From NCBI RefSeq assembly GCF_024166365.1, contig NC_064826.1:62203001-62267000 (forward strand): a DNA stretch of 64,000 nucleotides. The letters run 5' to 3'. A model generated the notes under the pieces. It was given only the letters and a program-made list of their open reading frames with translations. It was not told the DNA's origin and searched no databases. The stretch comes from Elephas maximus indicus. Taxonomy: Eukaryota > Chordata > Mammalia > Proboscidea > Elephantidae. Positions 36,830 through 53,144 of this stretch are shown here, in pieces (the first letter of the stretch is position 1; each line of letters begins with the position of its first letter). The translations under genes and the position numbers were made by a program.

Positions 36830-36852
36830 TTTGTGTGTGTGTGTGTGTGTTT
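36830..36852. repeat. (TG)n microsatellite
   Basis: About ten uninterrupted GT units between AGTTT and TTTTAAAA. Confidence 0.95.
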
Positions 36853-36869
36853 TAAAACGACAATTTGTT

Positions 36870-37440
36870 GTTACCATATCTCATAGTTCTGTGGGTCAGG
36901 AATTTGCACAAGGCACGGGGGAATGGCTCAGCTCTGCTCCATGATGTCTGTGGCTGCAGCTCAGATGACCTGAATGGCTGGAAGTCCACTTGGGCTTCCT
37001 CACTGCATGGCAGCCTCAGGGGGGTTGGTCGTCTTACATGGTGGCTCAGGGCCCCAAGAGCAAGAGTCCCAAGAGGCCCAGGCAGAAGCTGTAAGGTTCT
37101 TAGGATCTTGCCTTAGAAATCCTGTGCATCGCTTCCACTATATTTTATAGGTCGAACCAGTCACTAAGGAAGGGCCAGACGCAAGCAGAGGAGAGGAATA
37201 GATACCACTTTTTGATGAGCGAATAATGTGTATATGGAAAAGGAAGGATGGACAGCAGCCATCTTGGAGATGAACTACAGCCCCCTCTCCCCACCCCTGG
37301 GAGGCAGCTGGGTGTTTTACCAGCTCTTCCATGTTTGTCGATCTAACAACCTTTCTCTTACTGTCACTGTCTTCCACACTGAGGCCACAGTATTTTAAAT
37401 ACCATCAGGGTCACCCACAGTAAACAGGTTTCAGTGGAGC
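36870..37440. repeat. Ancient interspersed repeat, family unassigned
   Basis: TTCTGTGGGTCAGGAATTTG, CTCAGATGACCTGAATGGCT and CAGCCATCTTGGAGATGA resemble a common old mammalian LTR or DNA-transposon consensus. I cannot name it safely. It is G+C-richer than its surroundings; short ORFs in it are chance. Confidence 0.45.
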
Positions 37441-37811
37441 TCCTGGACTAAGACAGATTAGGAAGAAAGACCTGGTGATCTATAAAAACTGTTTTTTTTT
37501 TATGATGTGATTACTAAGTGTATCTGCCTTATAATATTTTTCTACTACTTATTCAAGTCAACTTTTAGTGAACTTAAACATATAGTAAAGAAAGATTATA
37601 TTAAAGAAAAAATGTAAATATATCATACTCAAAAATAACTTTGAGGACATGATACCTTTAAGAATGGTTTACTAGTAGTTTCTTTTCTCATTCTATGTCT
37701 TATAGTATTTAATTCCAAACCAATTTACAAATATTTCTTAACAGTTTTAAACTTTCTTGGTTAAACAGAATCCTGAGCATGCACAAGATCACACGCTGTA
37801 GTAAATACTCA

Positions 37812-38012
<201 letters not shown>

Positions 38013-38104
38013 CTACAATTTCCTATTGCAAATGTGCAAACTGTCATTGACTAATGCAGAATAACTACATATTTGTACATAAATAAATGAGCTGTTAATT
38101 GCTT

Positions 38105-38435
38105 TAGAGCAAGCGTTGGCAAACTTTTTCTATGAAGGACCAGAGAGTAATATTTTAAGTTTTGTGAGCCACACAATCTCTGTTATAACTACTTAACTTT
38201 GCCATTGTAACATACAACCAATCACAGATAATACATAGGTGCGGCAGTATTCCAATAACACTTTATTTATAGATAATAAATAACATTTTTTCACATGACA
38301 TAAATATTAATATTCTTTTTTTTTTTTTTTCAAACATTGCAAGAATAAAAAACCCATCTTTAGTTTGGAAGCTAAAAAAAAACAGGCAGCAGGCTACATA
38401 CGGCCACAGGCTGTAGTCTGCTAACCTCTCATTTA
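38105..38435. repeat. hAT-type MER element with inverted ends
   Basis: It starts GCGTTGGCAAACTTTTTCTA and ends TGTAGTCTGCTAACCTC, which are imperfect inverted ends. The interior TTTGTGAGCCACACAATCTC and TTCCAATAACACTTTATTTA matches a widespread nonautonomous mammalian hAT element. The exact family is not recalled. Confidence 0.65.
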
Positions 38436-38439
38436 AAGT

Positions 38440-40110
38440 CTAGCAAAATTAACATCAGTTTATGGATATGGATAATTTCTAGTACAATTTTACCTAAATT
38501 CTTTATATTCCTGAAATATTTTGTTATTACCTATGCTTCATACATTATAGTAACGAATCTCAAAGAAAAGGAAATGTGTCAATTCTCATAAGAGTACACG
38601 TAGTTTAAAAAGCTGAAAACAAACATTTTTATTTGTTTAGAAATACTTAGCTTCTTCAAATAACATTAAAGGAGAACATAAGATACATGTCTTAAAGTTT
38701 TTAAGACTATAAAGTTTCATTTTACCAAATAAGATTAACAAAGATTGAGAAAAGCTAGCCTAGAAAATATATTTCTACTTGGAAGTAATCATTAATTATA
38801 AAGTTTCTAAATAAATATTTACTTAAAGCATTTCCAAATATAATTCACAATGATTCCAACTCTTCATGGTAAAAATGACGTTTACAAACTAGATAAAATG
38901 ATACTATTTTTTCTATCTTATAATACTCTATACAGTATAAAATAACTGAAACAGCTTACCTTACACTAATGAAACAATTTCATGAAAAAAAAATGATTGT
39001 GGGGGGGCTATTTTAGATTAAAAGAGATTAAAGAGATGACCAAATACAATATGCGAAACTTGACTAAATTCTATGAGTGGAGCTAAAGGCTTTCCGAAAC
39101 AGCTAAGGAAAATTTGAACTTGGATCAGATATTAGATGTCATTATAAAAATATTAATGTTATTAGGTAAAATATAGTATGTGGTATGTAGGTATGTCCTT
39201 GTTCTTAGGCGATGCATGCCGAAATACGTAGGCATGAAGTGCCATGATATCTGCAACTCACTTTTAAATGGTTCACAAAGAGAAAAAGACATACCAAAAT
39301 ATTAACAATTTAGTGCATTAATTTTTTTTTTTTTAATGACTGGTACATGGTGTGAATTGTATTGCTTTTGTAACTTACCTATGAGTTTTAAATTTTTAAA
39401 TAAAATGTAAAGAAAAAGACTGAACGAAATCATATTTTTCTAATATAAACTGAATAGTGATTTTGAAGAGTTCAAACAGGTAATAGCAGTTGTAATTCCT
39501 AATAGTGTGTTCAATGAGTATCAGTCAACAGCTATTCTTTTCTAAGGAATTCAAGCTGTTTTCATTTTAAATAAGCTTTTGATACTAACCAATAAACATA
39601 ATTCTTCTATCTTTCAGAGGGTACATGTTAGAATTTTTTAGTTATATAATGAGTAAAAAATATATATATTTTACCAGATGATCATGACATTCTGATTTAC
39701 CTTGAGAAAAATTTACTAAGTCTTGTTTTCCTTTTCATTTACACACATTTTTTATTATTTATAGTATAATTATGCAATTTATTTACTATCCAAGTATTGT
39801 CACTACTGTTCCTTTCCTCTACCAGTCAATTTAAAAAAGATTACTTGGGTAGAGAAGGAAGGCAGACTGAGAATACTTAAGTTATCTGCAGATTTCAAGT
39901 ATCTAATACATCTTTTATGAATAATTAAGACCTTAGTTTCTGGTAAACTTCATACAAATCTCTAACTCCCAGTATGTCTGGCTGTAAGGATCAAATCCAT
40001 CTTCTCTTTGTTAATATAAGAGGGACAATATAAAATACACATAGTTAGGTAAAAAACGCTTTACCAAGTTAAGACATGGCTGGTGAAATTTTCATGAGCT
40101 GAAGTTTGCT
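38440..40110. other. KRIT1 intron, AT-rich, no recognised feature
   Basis: No exon-like or repeat-like segment recognised. It contains homopolymer runs, such as a T run near 39322 and a G run near 39001. Confidence 0.5.
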
Positions 40111-40114
40111 TCAC

Positions 40115-40280
40115 CTTGCTTGTGGTGTAGTGGTTAAGAACTACGGCTGCTAACCAAAAGATCAACAGTTTGAATCCACCAGGCGCTCCTTGGAAATCGT
40201 ATGAGGCAGTTCTATACTGTCCTATAGGGTCGCTATGAGTCAGAATCGACTCTATGGCAATAAGTTTTTGTTTTTTTGAC
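40115..40280 (+). mobile_element. AfroSINE
   Basis: GCTTGTGGTGTAGTGGTTAAG (A box), CAACAGTTTGAATCCACCAG (box B) and the tail GCTATGAGTCAGAATCGACT, then a T/G-rich end. Near full length. Confidence 0.92.
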
Positions 40281-40471
40281 TGTTCGATATTCCCTTGGAT
40301 AAAGAATCAGGGAATGCACTGAATTTTTTTTTTCCCCCTTCACCAAAGTTATGAGACTTGGGAGCCTTATTTTCTTTCCAATTTTCACAGCTACCTTTGT
40401 ATTTACACTTTGATACCTAGATTATCTTGTCGCAATCTCTCAGGTTTTTTCCTTGTCCATTTATCCTAACC

Positions 40472-40600
40472 CAAAACCCACTGCCGTCGAGTCAATTCTG
40501 ACTCACAGAGACCCAACAGGGCAGGGTAGAACTGCCCCAGAGGGTTTCTGAGGCTGTAAAGTTTTATGGAAGCCAACTGCCATTTCTTTCTCCAGCCCCA
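40472..40600 (-). mobile_element. AfroSINE 3' half
   Basis: CACTGCCGTCGAGTCAATTC and CTGACTCACAGAGACCCAAC, then GAAGCCAACTGCCATTTCTT, the long-form type seen at 16882. The 5' part is missing. Confidence 0.85.
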
Positions 40601-40609
40601 TCTATCCTA

Positions 40610-42480
<1,871 letters not shown>

Positions 42481-42509
42481 TAAAATCTACCTTTGCTGGT
42501 CGGGGCCAC

Positions 42510-42985
42510 AACAGATGGACCCTGATAGAATGGGAGAAAAAATGTGGAACAGAACCTCAAATTCCTTTTAAAAACAAAACAGACTCACTGCACTGGCTGA
42601 GACTGGAGGACTCCCCGCAACTATTGCCCTGCGGTATTCTTTAAACCCTGAATCAAAACTAGCCCCTGAGGTCACCATTTAGCTAAGTAACAGATTGGCT
42701 CACAAAATAAAGAATATCAACCATGAGTACTGTGCTCCTTTAAAAAAAAATCATCTAAATGAGACCAAACAGTACAGTCAGTAATTACTTTAAAACAAAA
42801 ATGAGAATGTAAGTGGGCAGAGAAACAAGATTAATGGGAACAGAATAACCAGAACAGAAATATTGAGAACATTTACCCACTGTGAAGAATGTAATCAATG
42901 TCACTGAAAAATCTGTGTAGAATGGGAACCAAAATGGTGTGTAAACCATCACTGAAAACACAATAAAATATTATTTAAAAAAAAA
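42510..42985 (+). mobile_element. LINE-1 3'UTR fragment
   Basis: ATGGACCCTGATAGAATGGG, AACCTCAAATTCCTTTTAAA and the tip AACACAATAAAATATTATTT with an A-run. A diverged direct repeat, ATCTACCTTTG versus ATCTGCCCTTG, brackets it and is a plausible target duplication. Confidence 0.85.
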
Positions 42986-43445
42986 TGTATCTGCCCTTGA
43001 ATCAATCATTATTTTACTAAGAAATTTTTTAAAATATTAGGCAACATATCCTAGTCAATAATTGTTGGTTCTCCTTTAAAATTTCAATTTATGAAAAAAA
43101 GTTGTCTTCTTCCTATTGACTTTTCCAAATCAAGGTTGTGACATCACTCACTTCTGGACAATTTGCCAATAAGAGATGCAATAAATTTTCTCAGTAAATG
43201 TTCCTATTACTGGTTTTTGTTTTAAAGATAGCTTAACTTCTAATATTCCTAACTCTTGAAAAGAAATAATTAGGTTTACACAGAAAAATCTGCGAAAGGC
43301 AGGACTTGTACAAGGCAGAAACCTGTCAGAGAAGGAAAACTCAAATATTTTTCACTAAAATAAGCAATAGAAAAATGGTAAGACTGCACCCTCAGGTGGA
43401 AAACTTGCAAGAGCCAGAAAAATAAGGCAGTACTGCCGAGTTCTA

Positions 43446-43646
<201 letters not shown>

Positions 43647-44379
43647 CTAGGACAAAGAATGGTAATACATTATGCAACTTGCTTAGCAATTATTTACCCC
43701 AAATCAGCAAGATCCTTTACTTTCAACTTCATATGCTTTATTATAGATTTCTGACATGTAAAATATCAGAAAAATTGCTTCAAGTGAGAATCTGCTGGCA
43801 ATATTTAAAAAACATTTTATTTCCATTATTTGGATTTTCTAAGACGTGCTTCTCTGGATCTCCATGGTTAAGTTTGGGAAACTAAGGTAAGTGGCTTTTT
43901 TTTTTCCAAATATTAAATTTCAAACTCTTCTGGGAAGATGCTTTAGAATCTTTAATGTACAATGTTAAGTCTTCATGTGGGTTATACAGATTTGTTTACT
44001 GAATCCTCTGTTAGATAAGTACCTCGTAAGTCTAGTGAGCCACAAATCATACTGTAGAAATGTGTAGAGGCAATACTTTGTCCTAAAAAGAATCTGTGAT
44101 GGAAGATTTTGCAGGTAAAATTTATAAGCAATAGACTTTGGGCCAGTTTCTTTCCTAGAGAGTAGTGGTATTCTCAATGTTTTTTCACTGTAAAGGAAAG
44201 AAACTGTTGAATAGGAAAATTAACAACAGATACCCTTCTTTGATTTTAATGTTTTTTTCTTATCTATCAAACCAGCCTTACCCAAACTGCAAAAACCTAC
44301 CAGACGCTGCTCTATAGCAATGTAAATTTGTCTTTTCCTGGTAAAGGGATGCTTGTCAAACCATTGCCTCTAAACAGAA

Positions 44380-44470
44380 ATTAAGGTTATGTGTCAGCTT
44401 GGCTGCGCCATGATTCTCAATGGTTTGGCAGTTACGTAGTCATCCTCCATTTTGTGATCTGATGTGGTGA
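44380..44470 (+). repeat. LTR fragment related to the solo LTR at 23478
   Basis: AATTAAGGTTATGTGTCAGC and CATGATTCTCAATGGTTTGG parallel the 5' part of the 23478-24032 LTR. The remainder is not recognisable. Confidence 0.55.
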
Positions 44471-44826
44471 TTCTTCATTTTCGCCTAATGCTGATTTTCA
44501 TATAATGACCTGGTCTTTGAAACCTAACCGTGTCGATAAATGAGGAATAGGTGTATTTACAAATATAAAATGTTGCTTAAAAGGCTTAAGTAGAGGGATG
44601 TGGCTCAATGAAGAATTTGTAATTAGCACATGAATTACAGAGATTATATTGGAATTAGATTAAGTACTTTAGAAGTTTCATTTTGCTGTGTAAAAATAAA
44701 TGTCCTAGTGTTAGGGATGACACATGTAATACCATGAAATTTTTAACACTGAGGTTTTATAAAAGCTGTAAATAAGAATCTATCCATCTATCCAGGCTTC
44801 AACTTTTGCCACAGATTCTCAAATTA

Positions 44827-44985
<159 letters not shown>

Positions 44986-44999
44986 CTAGAAATGTGAAA

Positions 45000-45030
45000 A
45001 AAAAAAAAAAAAGAGAGAGAGAGAGAGAAA
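45000..45030. repeat. Poly(A) followed by (AG)n
   Basis: An A run and about eight AG units, directly upstream (on the gene strand) of KRIT1 exon 9. Confidence 0.9.
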
Positions 45031-45486
45031 GGCATTATAAACATGGTATTGCAGGGGAAAATGTCATTCATTTAATCAGTTTCATAAAAACTAAATTCTC
45101 GTCAGGTATTAAGTAAATATTAACCACACTTTGTACATACTGTACTTAAACATAAATGTCCAGAGATAACAAATTTAAAGCACTAATCAATGTGATTGTT
45201 TTTTAATAGTTCTAATTATAGATGCAACAAAGATTTTGTTAATGTCATGACTTTTTCCTTTACAAAATACTTATTACTACAAATTATAGAAACCAGATAG
45301 AAAATCTTTTTTTTTTTAAAGGTTATTTTTGAGGAAATACAATATAAAATGAGTGTTGGTTGAATTTTATGTACAAAAGCAAAGTTTATGTATAAACATT
45401 AGTTACGCTACATATTAAATAGAAGTTTTTATTTTTCAGCTGACCTCTCAAGCACACAATTAAACATTTTAGTATCTTACCTATTA

Positions 45487-45726
<240 letters not shown>

Positions 45727-46099
45727 TTAACTAAAAAAGTCATCTGAAATATTTCAAAAACCCAACTTTTAGATAATATCCCAATGATTCTTAAGATGTT
45801 TCTAGGACAGAGTGTGAGGGATTAAGACTTGACGTAAATGTTTTGAGTGCCTAGGGATTTCTTCTGAATAATTCTGGTTCAGATCAACTGTTTCTATTTT
45901 CTGATCAACTGAAGAAAGTATAACCTCAAATACAAGATGGTGCAGATAAACGCCCCACAAAACAAGGTATACAAATTATAAATAAGGAATATATACACTT
46001 TTTAATAAAAAACAGGGTCAAATCAGGAAGTAACTAAACAAACTTAATGGGAATGTTTTACCTAGGCCTGGCTGTGATTTACAAAATAGTCCCAAAGAT

Positions 46100-47345
46100 A
46101 TAATTCTCTATGTAGCTGCTGTATTAGGCAATATGGAAGACACAAAGATATCTAAGTGCATGGTCTCTGCTCTGAAAAAGATTTACAATCTAGTCAGGGG
46201 GCAAAACATAAACAAGTAATTTGTTAAATAATGCTATAAAGTTTAAGTAACAGTTTAGAATAACAATCAAAAAGATAAGGTACTACATAATTGTCTTATC
46301 AAAATAGTATAGAATTAAAGCTTAAAAAAAAAAAGTCAGAAGGGGAGATATACTTCAGCTTAAGATGGTCCTAAAAAGTGATTTGACAGAAAAAAAAACC
46401 TAAACTGGATTTTAAATAGGAAGGAGCTAAAGAGAGGTAAAAAAAATTTAGGTAGGGGAAAAAAGAATAAACAAAAGCAAGAAACTGGAAGAATACAAAG
46501 TAAGTGGCAGACATAATGAGTCAACATTTGGTTAAGGCCAAAGATTTATGTAAGGCAGCAATCTAAGGCAACAGTGAAAAAGCAACGCGTTTGTTTGGAA
46601 ATAAGGGGGTAGGTGGGGAAAGAAGGGAAATTTGTTTTTAGATATGGTGTGTATGAGAGGACAACAGGATGTTTTAAGAACTGATCTAATTTGCTCTGAA
46701 CCTTCCTTCCTTTCCCCTTCACATAACCTACTGTTTTTTTTTTAACGCCCAGAACTTATTACCACTTACATCCTATTCCTTATTTATATGACCTTTTTGG
46801 TCATGTTCTTTGCTATTCTCATTTTTTCAGGTTAAACTCTATTATTTCTCTGAAATATTTAAAAATCTGCCTGATAAGGTCACACGGTTACTAGCTAGAG
46901 TTATCCAGTTTTCTGAATCCTGGTATGGCAGTTTATACACTATGACACATACTTGGATCACAGAACGGAGGCCAGTATTTCACTAATAATGATACTGTAA
47001 CAATAATACCTTGCATTCATCATTACCGGTCCATTATGCCCTTTCAATTCCAATTTGTTCTTAGAAGGAAAACAGGTGGTCAACAGTATTAAATGCTGCA
47101 CAGTAGAGAAAGAGATTAAAAACTCAGAAAAGGTTAAGAAGGTTCATGGTGTGCGAAAAAAAGTAAGTGGGGCCCATTCATCTTTGAAGTCTGGCTGTGA
47201 AAGGAAGGAAAGAAACAAGATGGTAGCTAGAAAATGCAGCAGGTTCAAATTAAGGTTCTTTTTAAGGAGGGGGAGAACCATGCATGTTTGAAGGCAAGAG
47301 GAAAGAACACGCAGAAAAGGAAAGAGCGAATTTAGTGGTTAGTAG
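46100..47345 (-). mobile_element. L2 LINE, about 1.2 kb, antisense
   Basis: Reverse complement of the L2 3' end (GACACAAAGATATCTAAGTGC; CTCTGCTCTGAAAAAGATTT), continuing to coding parts (GTCAACAGTATTAAATGCTG; TTTTAAGGAGGGGGAGAACC). Transcribed on the same strand as KRIT1. Confidence 0.65.
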
Positions 47346-47534
47346 GAAGAATTTTTACATGCATTTACCTTACAACACAGAAGAGAGATGAGAACAAAAA
47401 CTGATCATTAGAGATGGAGAAGGGCATTTCTAATAGCTTCAATTTTCCTTGAAAATAGGGGTTAAAACTATCTGATGAGACTAGAGAAAGAAAGTAAGAA
47501 TAGTTTAGGGGCTCCAGAGTAGAAAGGTAGGTTT

Positions 47535-47689
47535 AAACCAAACCTGTTGCTGTGGAGTTGATCTGGACTCATACTGACCCTACAGGACAGAACTGCACCA
47601 TAGGGTCTCCAAGGAGCGGCTGGTGGATTTGAACTGCCTACCTTATGGTTAGCAGCCAAGCTCTTAACCACTGTGCCACCAGGGCTCCC
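47535..47689 (-). mobile_element. AfroSINE
   Basis: Minus-strand GGTGGCACAGTGGTTAAGAG (A box), GGCAGTTCAAATCCACCAGC (box B region) and the tail ATGAGTCCAGATCAACTCCA. Near full length. Confidence 0.9.
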
Positions 47690-47700
47690 TAGATATACTT

Positions 47701-47714
47701 AAAAAAAAAAAAAA
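47701..47714 (+). mobile_element. Poly(A) tract between direct repeats (tail-only insertion?)
   Basis: Fourteen to fifteen A residues, with AGATATACTTA at 47691-47701 and again at 47715-47725. It lies just outside the 5' end of the minus-strand AfroSINE, so it cannot be that SINE's own tail. Confidence 0.6.
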
Positions 47715-48290
47715 AGATATACTTAGCTACTCTCAAATGTCTGTTGAGGAAGAGTTGTTATTATTATGTGAAATGAGTAAGACAGCAAAAGCGACACTGG
47801 GCAACCAGTAGAAAGAGTTAACCCCAATCCTGTCTTAACTCACATCTAAATGATAAATGGAAGGCTGTGACTCCACTGAAGACTTTTGAGGGCTTCTTGA
47901 TACCACAGCTCCCAAAAGAACTAAAAGGATACTTCTCTAATATGATGTAGAATTTTATAGTAAGGATAAACAAACATAACAGAAGCCCAATACAAAATAA
48001 CAATAACTACAAGGGTGAATAAGAGTGCTGTGCAATGACATTTACTACTGATTAGCTATCTTACTGCATGACTTGGCAATGCCTCAGAACATTGAAGATG
48101 ATTTTTCATGTGGGAGACCTTACAATTCTGAACAGTGGCACATATACAGTAATCAAAGATCTAAATAGAAAGTTCATAAAGCAAACATGGTAGAGATAAA
48201 AATGCCTGGAATAAGAACCGTTTTGAAAAGGAGCACTAACATTTATAACTTTTTCTCTTTCTAAAAATAAAAGAATAAACAATCCATTTA

Positions 48291-48476
<186 letters not shown>

Positions 48477-48529
48477 TTACAGTTGAATTCAAATTGTTTC
48501 CATACAAACTGTGACATCTGTAAAAGCTA

Positions 48530-48766
<237 letters not shown>

Positions 48767-48921
48767 CTAGAAATGGAAAACAAAACAAAACAAAAAGACC
48801 CATAAGAACTTTAGACACTTAACTTTAAAGCTTAAGTGTGGGTGTCACCTTAATGTTTACAATTAGTAATAGATGTATTTATCTCAGAAAAATTAAATTT
48901 GAAATCAAGAGTCAAAATTCA

Positions 48922-49215
<294 letters not shown>

Positions 49216-49429
49216 TCAAAAGTAAAGTTGAACGAAGTAGACTATTATCCAACTCTTACGTGAGATGCTTTTTAATATTATACTCAAATTTCTGTATTTT
49301 TAATTGGCATTAAGCATTTCATTTATTAATAAAAGTTTTATTAATAGACACAGCAAATACTTTTTTAAAGAATATATATTATTATAGTAATAAAACTTCT
49401 TCCAAAAAATATGAAGTACTTTTCTGGTC

Positions 49430-49935
49430 AGTTGTTTTGTTTACGAATTACCATGGTAAAATATATATGCAACGTAAAATGTGACATTTTAACCATTTTT
49501 AAGTGTAGAATTCAGTGGCATTAATTGTTGTGTTGTGCAGCCATCACCACTATCCATTTTGAAATCTTTTCATCATCCCAAACAGAAACTCAACACCTTC
49601 TGAGTAATAGCTCCCCATTTCTCCTTCCCCCAGACCTTGATAACCACTAATAAACTCTGGTCTCTGTACATTTGCCTATTCTAGATATTTTAAGTGGGAT
49701 CATACAATATTCATCTTTTTGTGTTTGACTTACTTCACTTAGCATAATGTTTTCAAGGTTCATCGATGTTTTAGCATTGATCAGAACTGCATATCTCTTT
49801 ATGGCTAATTAATTATCCATTGTATGCATATACCACATTTTGTTTATCTATTCATCTGCTGATGGACAATTTGGTTGCTTCCACTTTTGGTTACTGTAAA
49901 TAATGATGCAATGAACATCGGTGTACAAGTTGAAA
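49430..49935 (-). mobile_element. Old LINE-1 (L1M-like) 3' region, antisense
   Basis: TGTGCAGCCATCACCACTAT, AGTGGGATCATACAATATTC, CACTTAGCATAATGTTTTCA and GTAAATAATGATGCAATGAA are the familiar reversed L1 ORF2-end and 3'UTR blocks. Confidence 0.8.
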
Positions 49936-50321
49936 TACTTTTTAATAAACTTGAATCACTGAGATATAGATGAAATTAGTACTACTGTTACAGAAGGATA
50001 AAGGCATGATAGGCTAAATGAGTTGTTCCCTGACAGGAATATTTTAATACCAAATCTAGTTTTATAATAGGGGAACGTTAATTCTTAAGCTAGGGCTCCC
50101 TTTGTCATTCCTAAAGAATAAAAATAATATGTTGCATGCAAATCAAGAAAATTTTGTTAGGGGTTTTCATTTTTATGTTATACTTCAAAAACTTATCATT
50201 TTCTTAATACATGTATTATTAACTTCATTACTTTCCTCTAGAAGTCTGTATCTATTATAGCAAAGTTCTACCATGAACATGTATTTAATTTATTAAAAAA
50301 TATTGTTAATGACATTTCTTA

Positions 50322-50480
<159 letters not shown>

Positions 50481-50754
50481 TTATATAAAAGGTTTACAAC
50501 TGAATGTTTTTAACAGAAAATTATACAATATGTTTAAAAAATTCAAAACTTGCTAAGTATAACATAAATTCTTCAACAATGTTGTCTTATTAATAAGATT
50601 TCCAACACCATTTGAAATAGTGAACATTTTAACCTAAGTATGGCAGGAAAACATATACCTGGAAGGCTAGAGCTGGCTAATAAAATATGTATAGGTACCG
50701 TGCCAGAAGGCTGGTAGGATGCTCACAGTGGGGCATTAATATCATCAGTATTTT

Positions 50755-50934
50755 TACCATCTCACATGAGGCCAGTGCTCTGTATTTCCAAAGTGTTTCA
50801 CATCCAATACCTCACTGAATTCTTCCAGTCCTATGAACCAAGGTGGGGCAGGTACCAATATGGTCCCTATTTTATAAATAAGAAACTGAGGTTTAAAGAG
50901 GTGATTTGGCCAAGGTCACAAAATTAGTGGGCAG
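50755..50934 (-). repeat. MIR SINE, antisense, interrupted by an L1
   Basis: CACATCCAATACCTCACTGA, AGAAACTGAGGTTTAAAGAG and CCAAGGTCACAAAATTAGTG fit the reversed MIR. The sequence resumes after the L1 at about 51996-52030 (AATTAGTGGGCAGCAAGG). Confidence 0.75.
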
Positions 50935-51995
50935 TAACAACAGTAACAGCAACCAAAAATTTGTGAGTGGTTACACAGGAAGATATGCACGTTACATAGG
51001 TGTGGAAGGGCAGACAGGAGTACATGTGTGTGCATACATAGGTAGAGTTGTGGGCATTTGTATACTTTTCCCTGTCCTATAGCGTCGCCATGAGTCGGAA
51101 TCAACTCGACGGCACTGGGTTTTGGGTTTATTTGTATGTGCTGCATATATACTCACATATACTCATAGTGGGCACAGTTACAGAAACTTCTTAGACATAC
51201 AAACACCTTGTGGGTTGCAGTTACTGGGCTTGAAGGCTAAGGACGACAGTCTTAGGTGACATCTAGGTCAACTGGCATAACATAGTTCATAAAGATAATG
51301 CTCTACATCCCAGTTTGGTGAGTAGTGTCTGGGATCTTAAAAGCTTATGAGCAGCTATCCAAGATATAACTACTGGTCTCTTCCTGTCTGGAGCAAAGGA
51401 GAGTGATGGAGACCAAAGACCCAAGGAAGCAATTAGTCCACAGGACTAATGGCTCACACAAACCACAGACTCCTCTAGACTGAGACCAGAAGAACTAGAT
51501 GGTGCCTGGCTACCACTAACATCCACTCTGATCAGGGACACAACAGAAGGTTCCGGTTGGAATGGGTGAAAAAATGTAGAACAAAACTCAAATTCATAAA
51601 AACGACCAGACTTACTGGGCAGACAGAGACTGCAGGAACCCCTGAGACTATTGCCCTAAGATACCCTTTTTATGTGGAACTGAAGTCAATTTTCAGCCAA
51701 ATAACAGACTGGCCTATAAAATAAACAATAACACCATGAGGCATGTGTTCCTTAGAACAATCAGCTATATGGGACTAAACAGACATCTGCCCAAAAGTAA
51801 AGATGAGAAGGCAAGGATGGGCAGGGAAACTGGAGGGATGGTAACAGGGAAAGAAAGGTGGAAATGAAGAGAGTGATAACACATTGCCGGGATAGCAACC
51901 AATGTTACGGAACAAACTCCGTATAAATTGTTGAACAGGAAACTAATTTGCTGTGTAAACTTTCATCTAAAACACAATAAAATGTTCGAAAAAAG
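50935..51995 (+). mobile_element. LINE-1 3' insertion, about 1.06 kb, 13-base target-site duplication
   Basis: From about 51165 it is the standard 3'UTR ending ACACAATAAAATGTTCG. The direct repeat AATTAGTGGGCAG flanks the insert at 50922-50934 and 51996-52008. The first 230 bases (50935-51164) are not familiar L1 text and hold an AfroSINE tail at 51070-51129. Confidence 0.88.
51070..51129 (+). mobile_element. AfroSINE tail-only insertion
   Basis: CCTGTCCTATAGCGTCGCCA, TGAGTCGGAATCAACTCGAC and GGCACTGGGTTTTGGG. No SINE body upstream. Confidence 0.8.
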
Positions 51996-52233
51996 AATTA
52001 GTGGGCAGCAAGGTCTGCACTCAAATTTAATACTTTTTCTATTATTCCAGGATGTTAAAGGCTCAAATTAATTTTTCTTACTAGATTTTAAGTTTTTAAA
52101 ATTTTACCAGTATTACAGGTCAGATGAGTTTAGAATTATCACTGACAGCTTATTATTCTAAAGACAAAGTAGGTCCCGGTCATAACTCATTAATTTTCCA
52201 GAATACTTAAATATCTGTTTCTACTCTGGGTAT

Positions 52234-52392
52234 CAGGCCCTGGTGGCAAAGTGGTTAAGAGCTACGGCTGTGAACCAAAAGGTTGGCAGTTTAAATCCAT
52301 TAGTTGCTCCTTGAAAACACTATGGGACAGTTCTATTCCTCTGTCCTATAGGGTCACTCTGAGTTGGAATTGATTCAATGGCAATGAGCTTT
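52234..52392 (+). mobile_element. AfroSINE
   Basis: GCCCTGGTGGCAAAGTGGTT (A box), GGTTGGCAGTTTAAATCCAT and the tail TCTGAGTTGGAATTGATTCA. Near full length. Confidence 0.9.
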
Positions 52393-52724
52393 TGGATTCT
52401 ACGTATAGCTTCTTCTTTGGGGAAAAAAAATCTTTATTATAACCTCGACACTTTTAATTTTCATTATCGTTTTCCTCCTCCTCACTTCTCTATTCTACTT
52501 AAAAAAAAACAAAAACAAAAACACTACTGTTCAGCCCAGAAGCTTCTATGTTCTTTGAAATCAAAACAGTTTCATGTAAGTAACAAATCAGCCCATCTTT
52601 TATTAATCTGAAAACATGTATTTTATAACCATTTCATAGTAGTGACTATGACTACAATTCCAAAGTTCCTCAATAGAATTTAACTTTCCATCTAAAGTAC
52701 AGAAAGATTTATAGGATAAATTCA

Positions 52725-52829
<105 letters not shown>

Positions 52830-53144
52830 TCATTTAATAAAGGTTAGCAAAGGTTAAAAAAAAAAAGGCTTTTAACTCTTATAAATAACTTTGAGAATTA
52901 GAAAATAATTTTTTTCAACATCACATTAAAAGGAATGCAAATATAATTAGAATCCATTTTATCACATGCACAAATAAAAACCGATAATTCTGATAATGTA
53001 TGATTCTATGAACAAGCAACCAGTAGGTTCAAGGTCCCAGTCTTGACCCATTAGAAAAGAAGCTACCTATGCATAGCAAGGAAAACCGTCCTGCCAAGGA
53101 TTGAGAGAATGGCTGAATAGCAAAGTACTATGTAGGGGCAGAAG

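Noticed and set aside
46100..47345. Possible coding gene suggested by G+C-richer text and a 78-codon ORF
   Set aside because: The blocks match antisense L2 consensus, so it is an old LINE.
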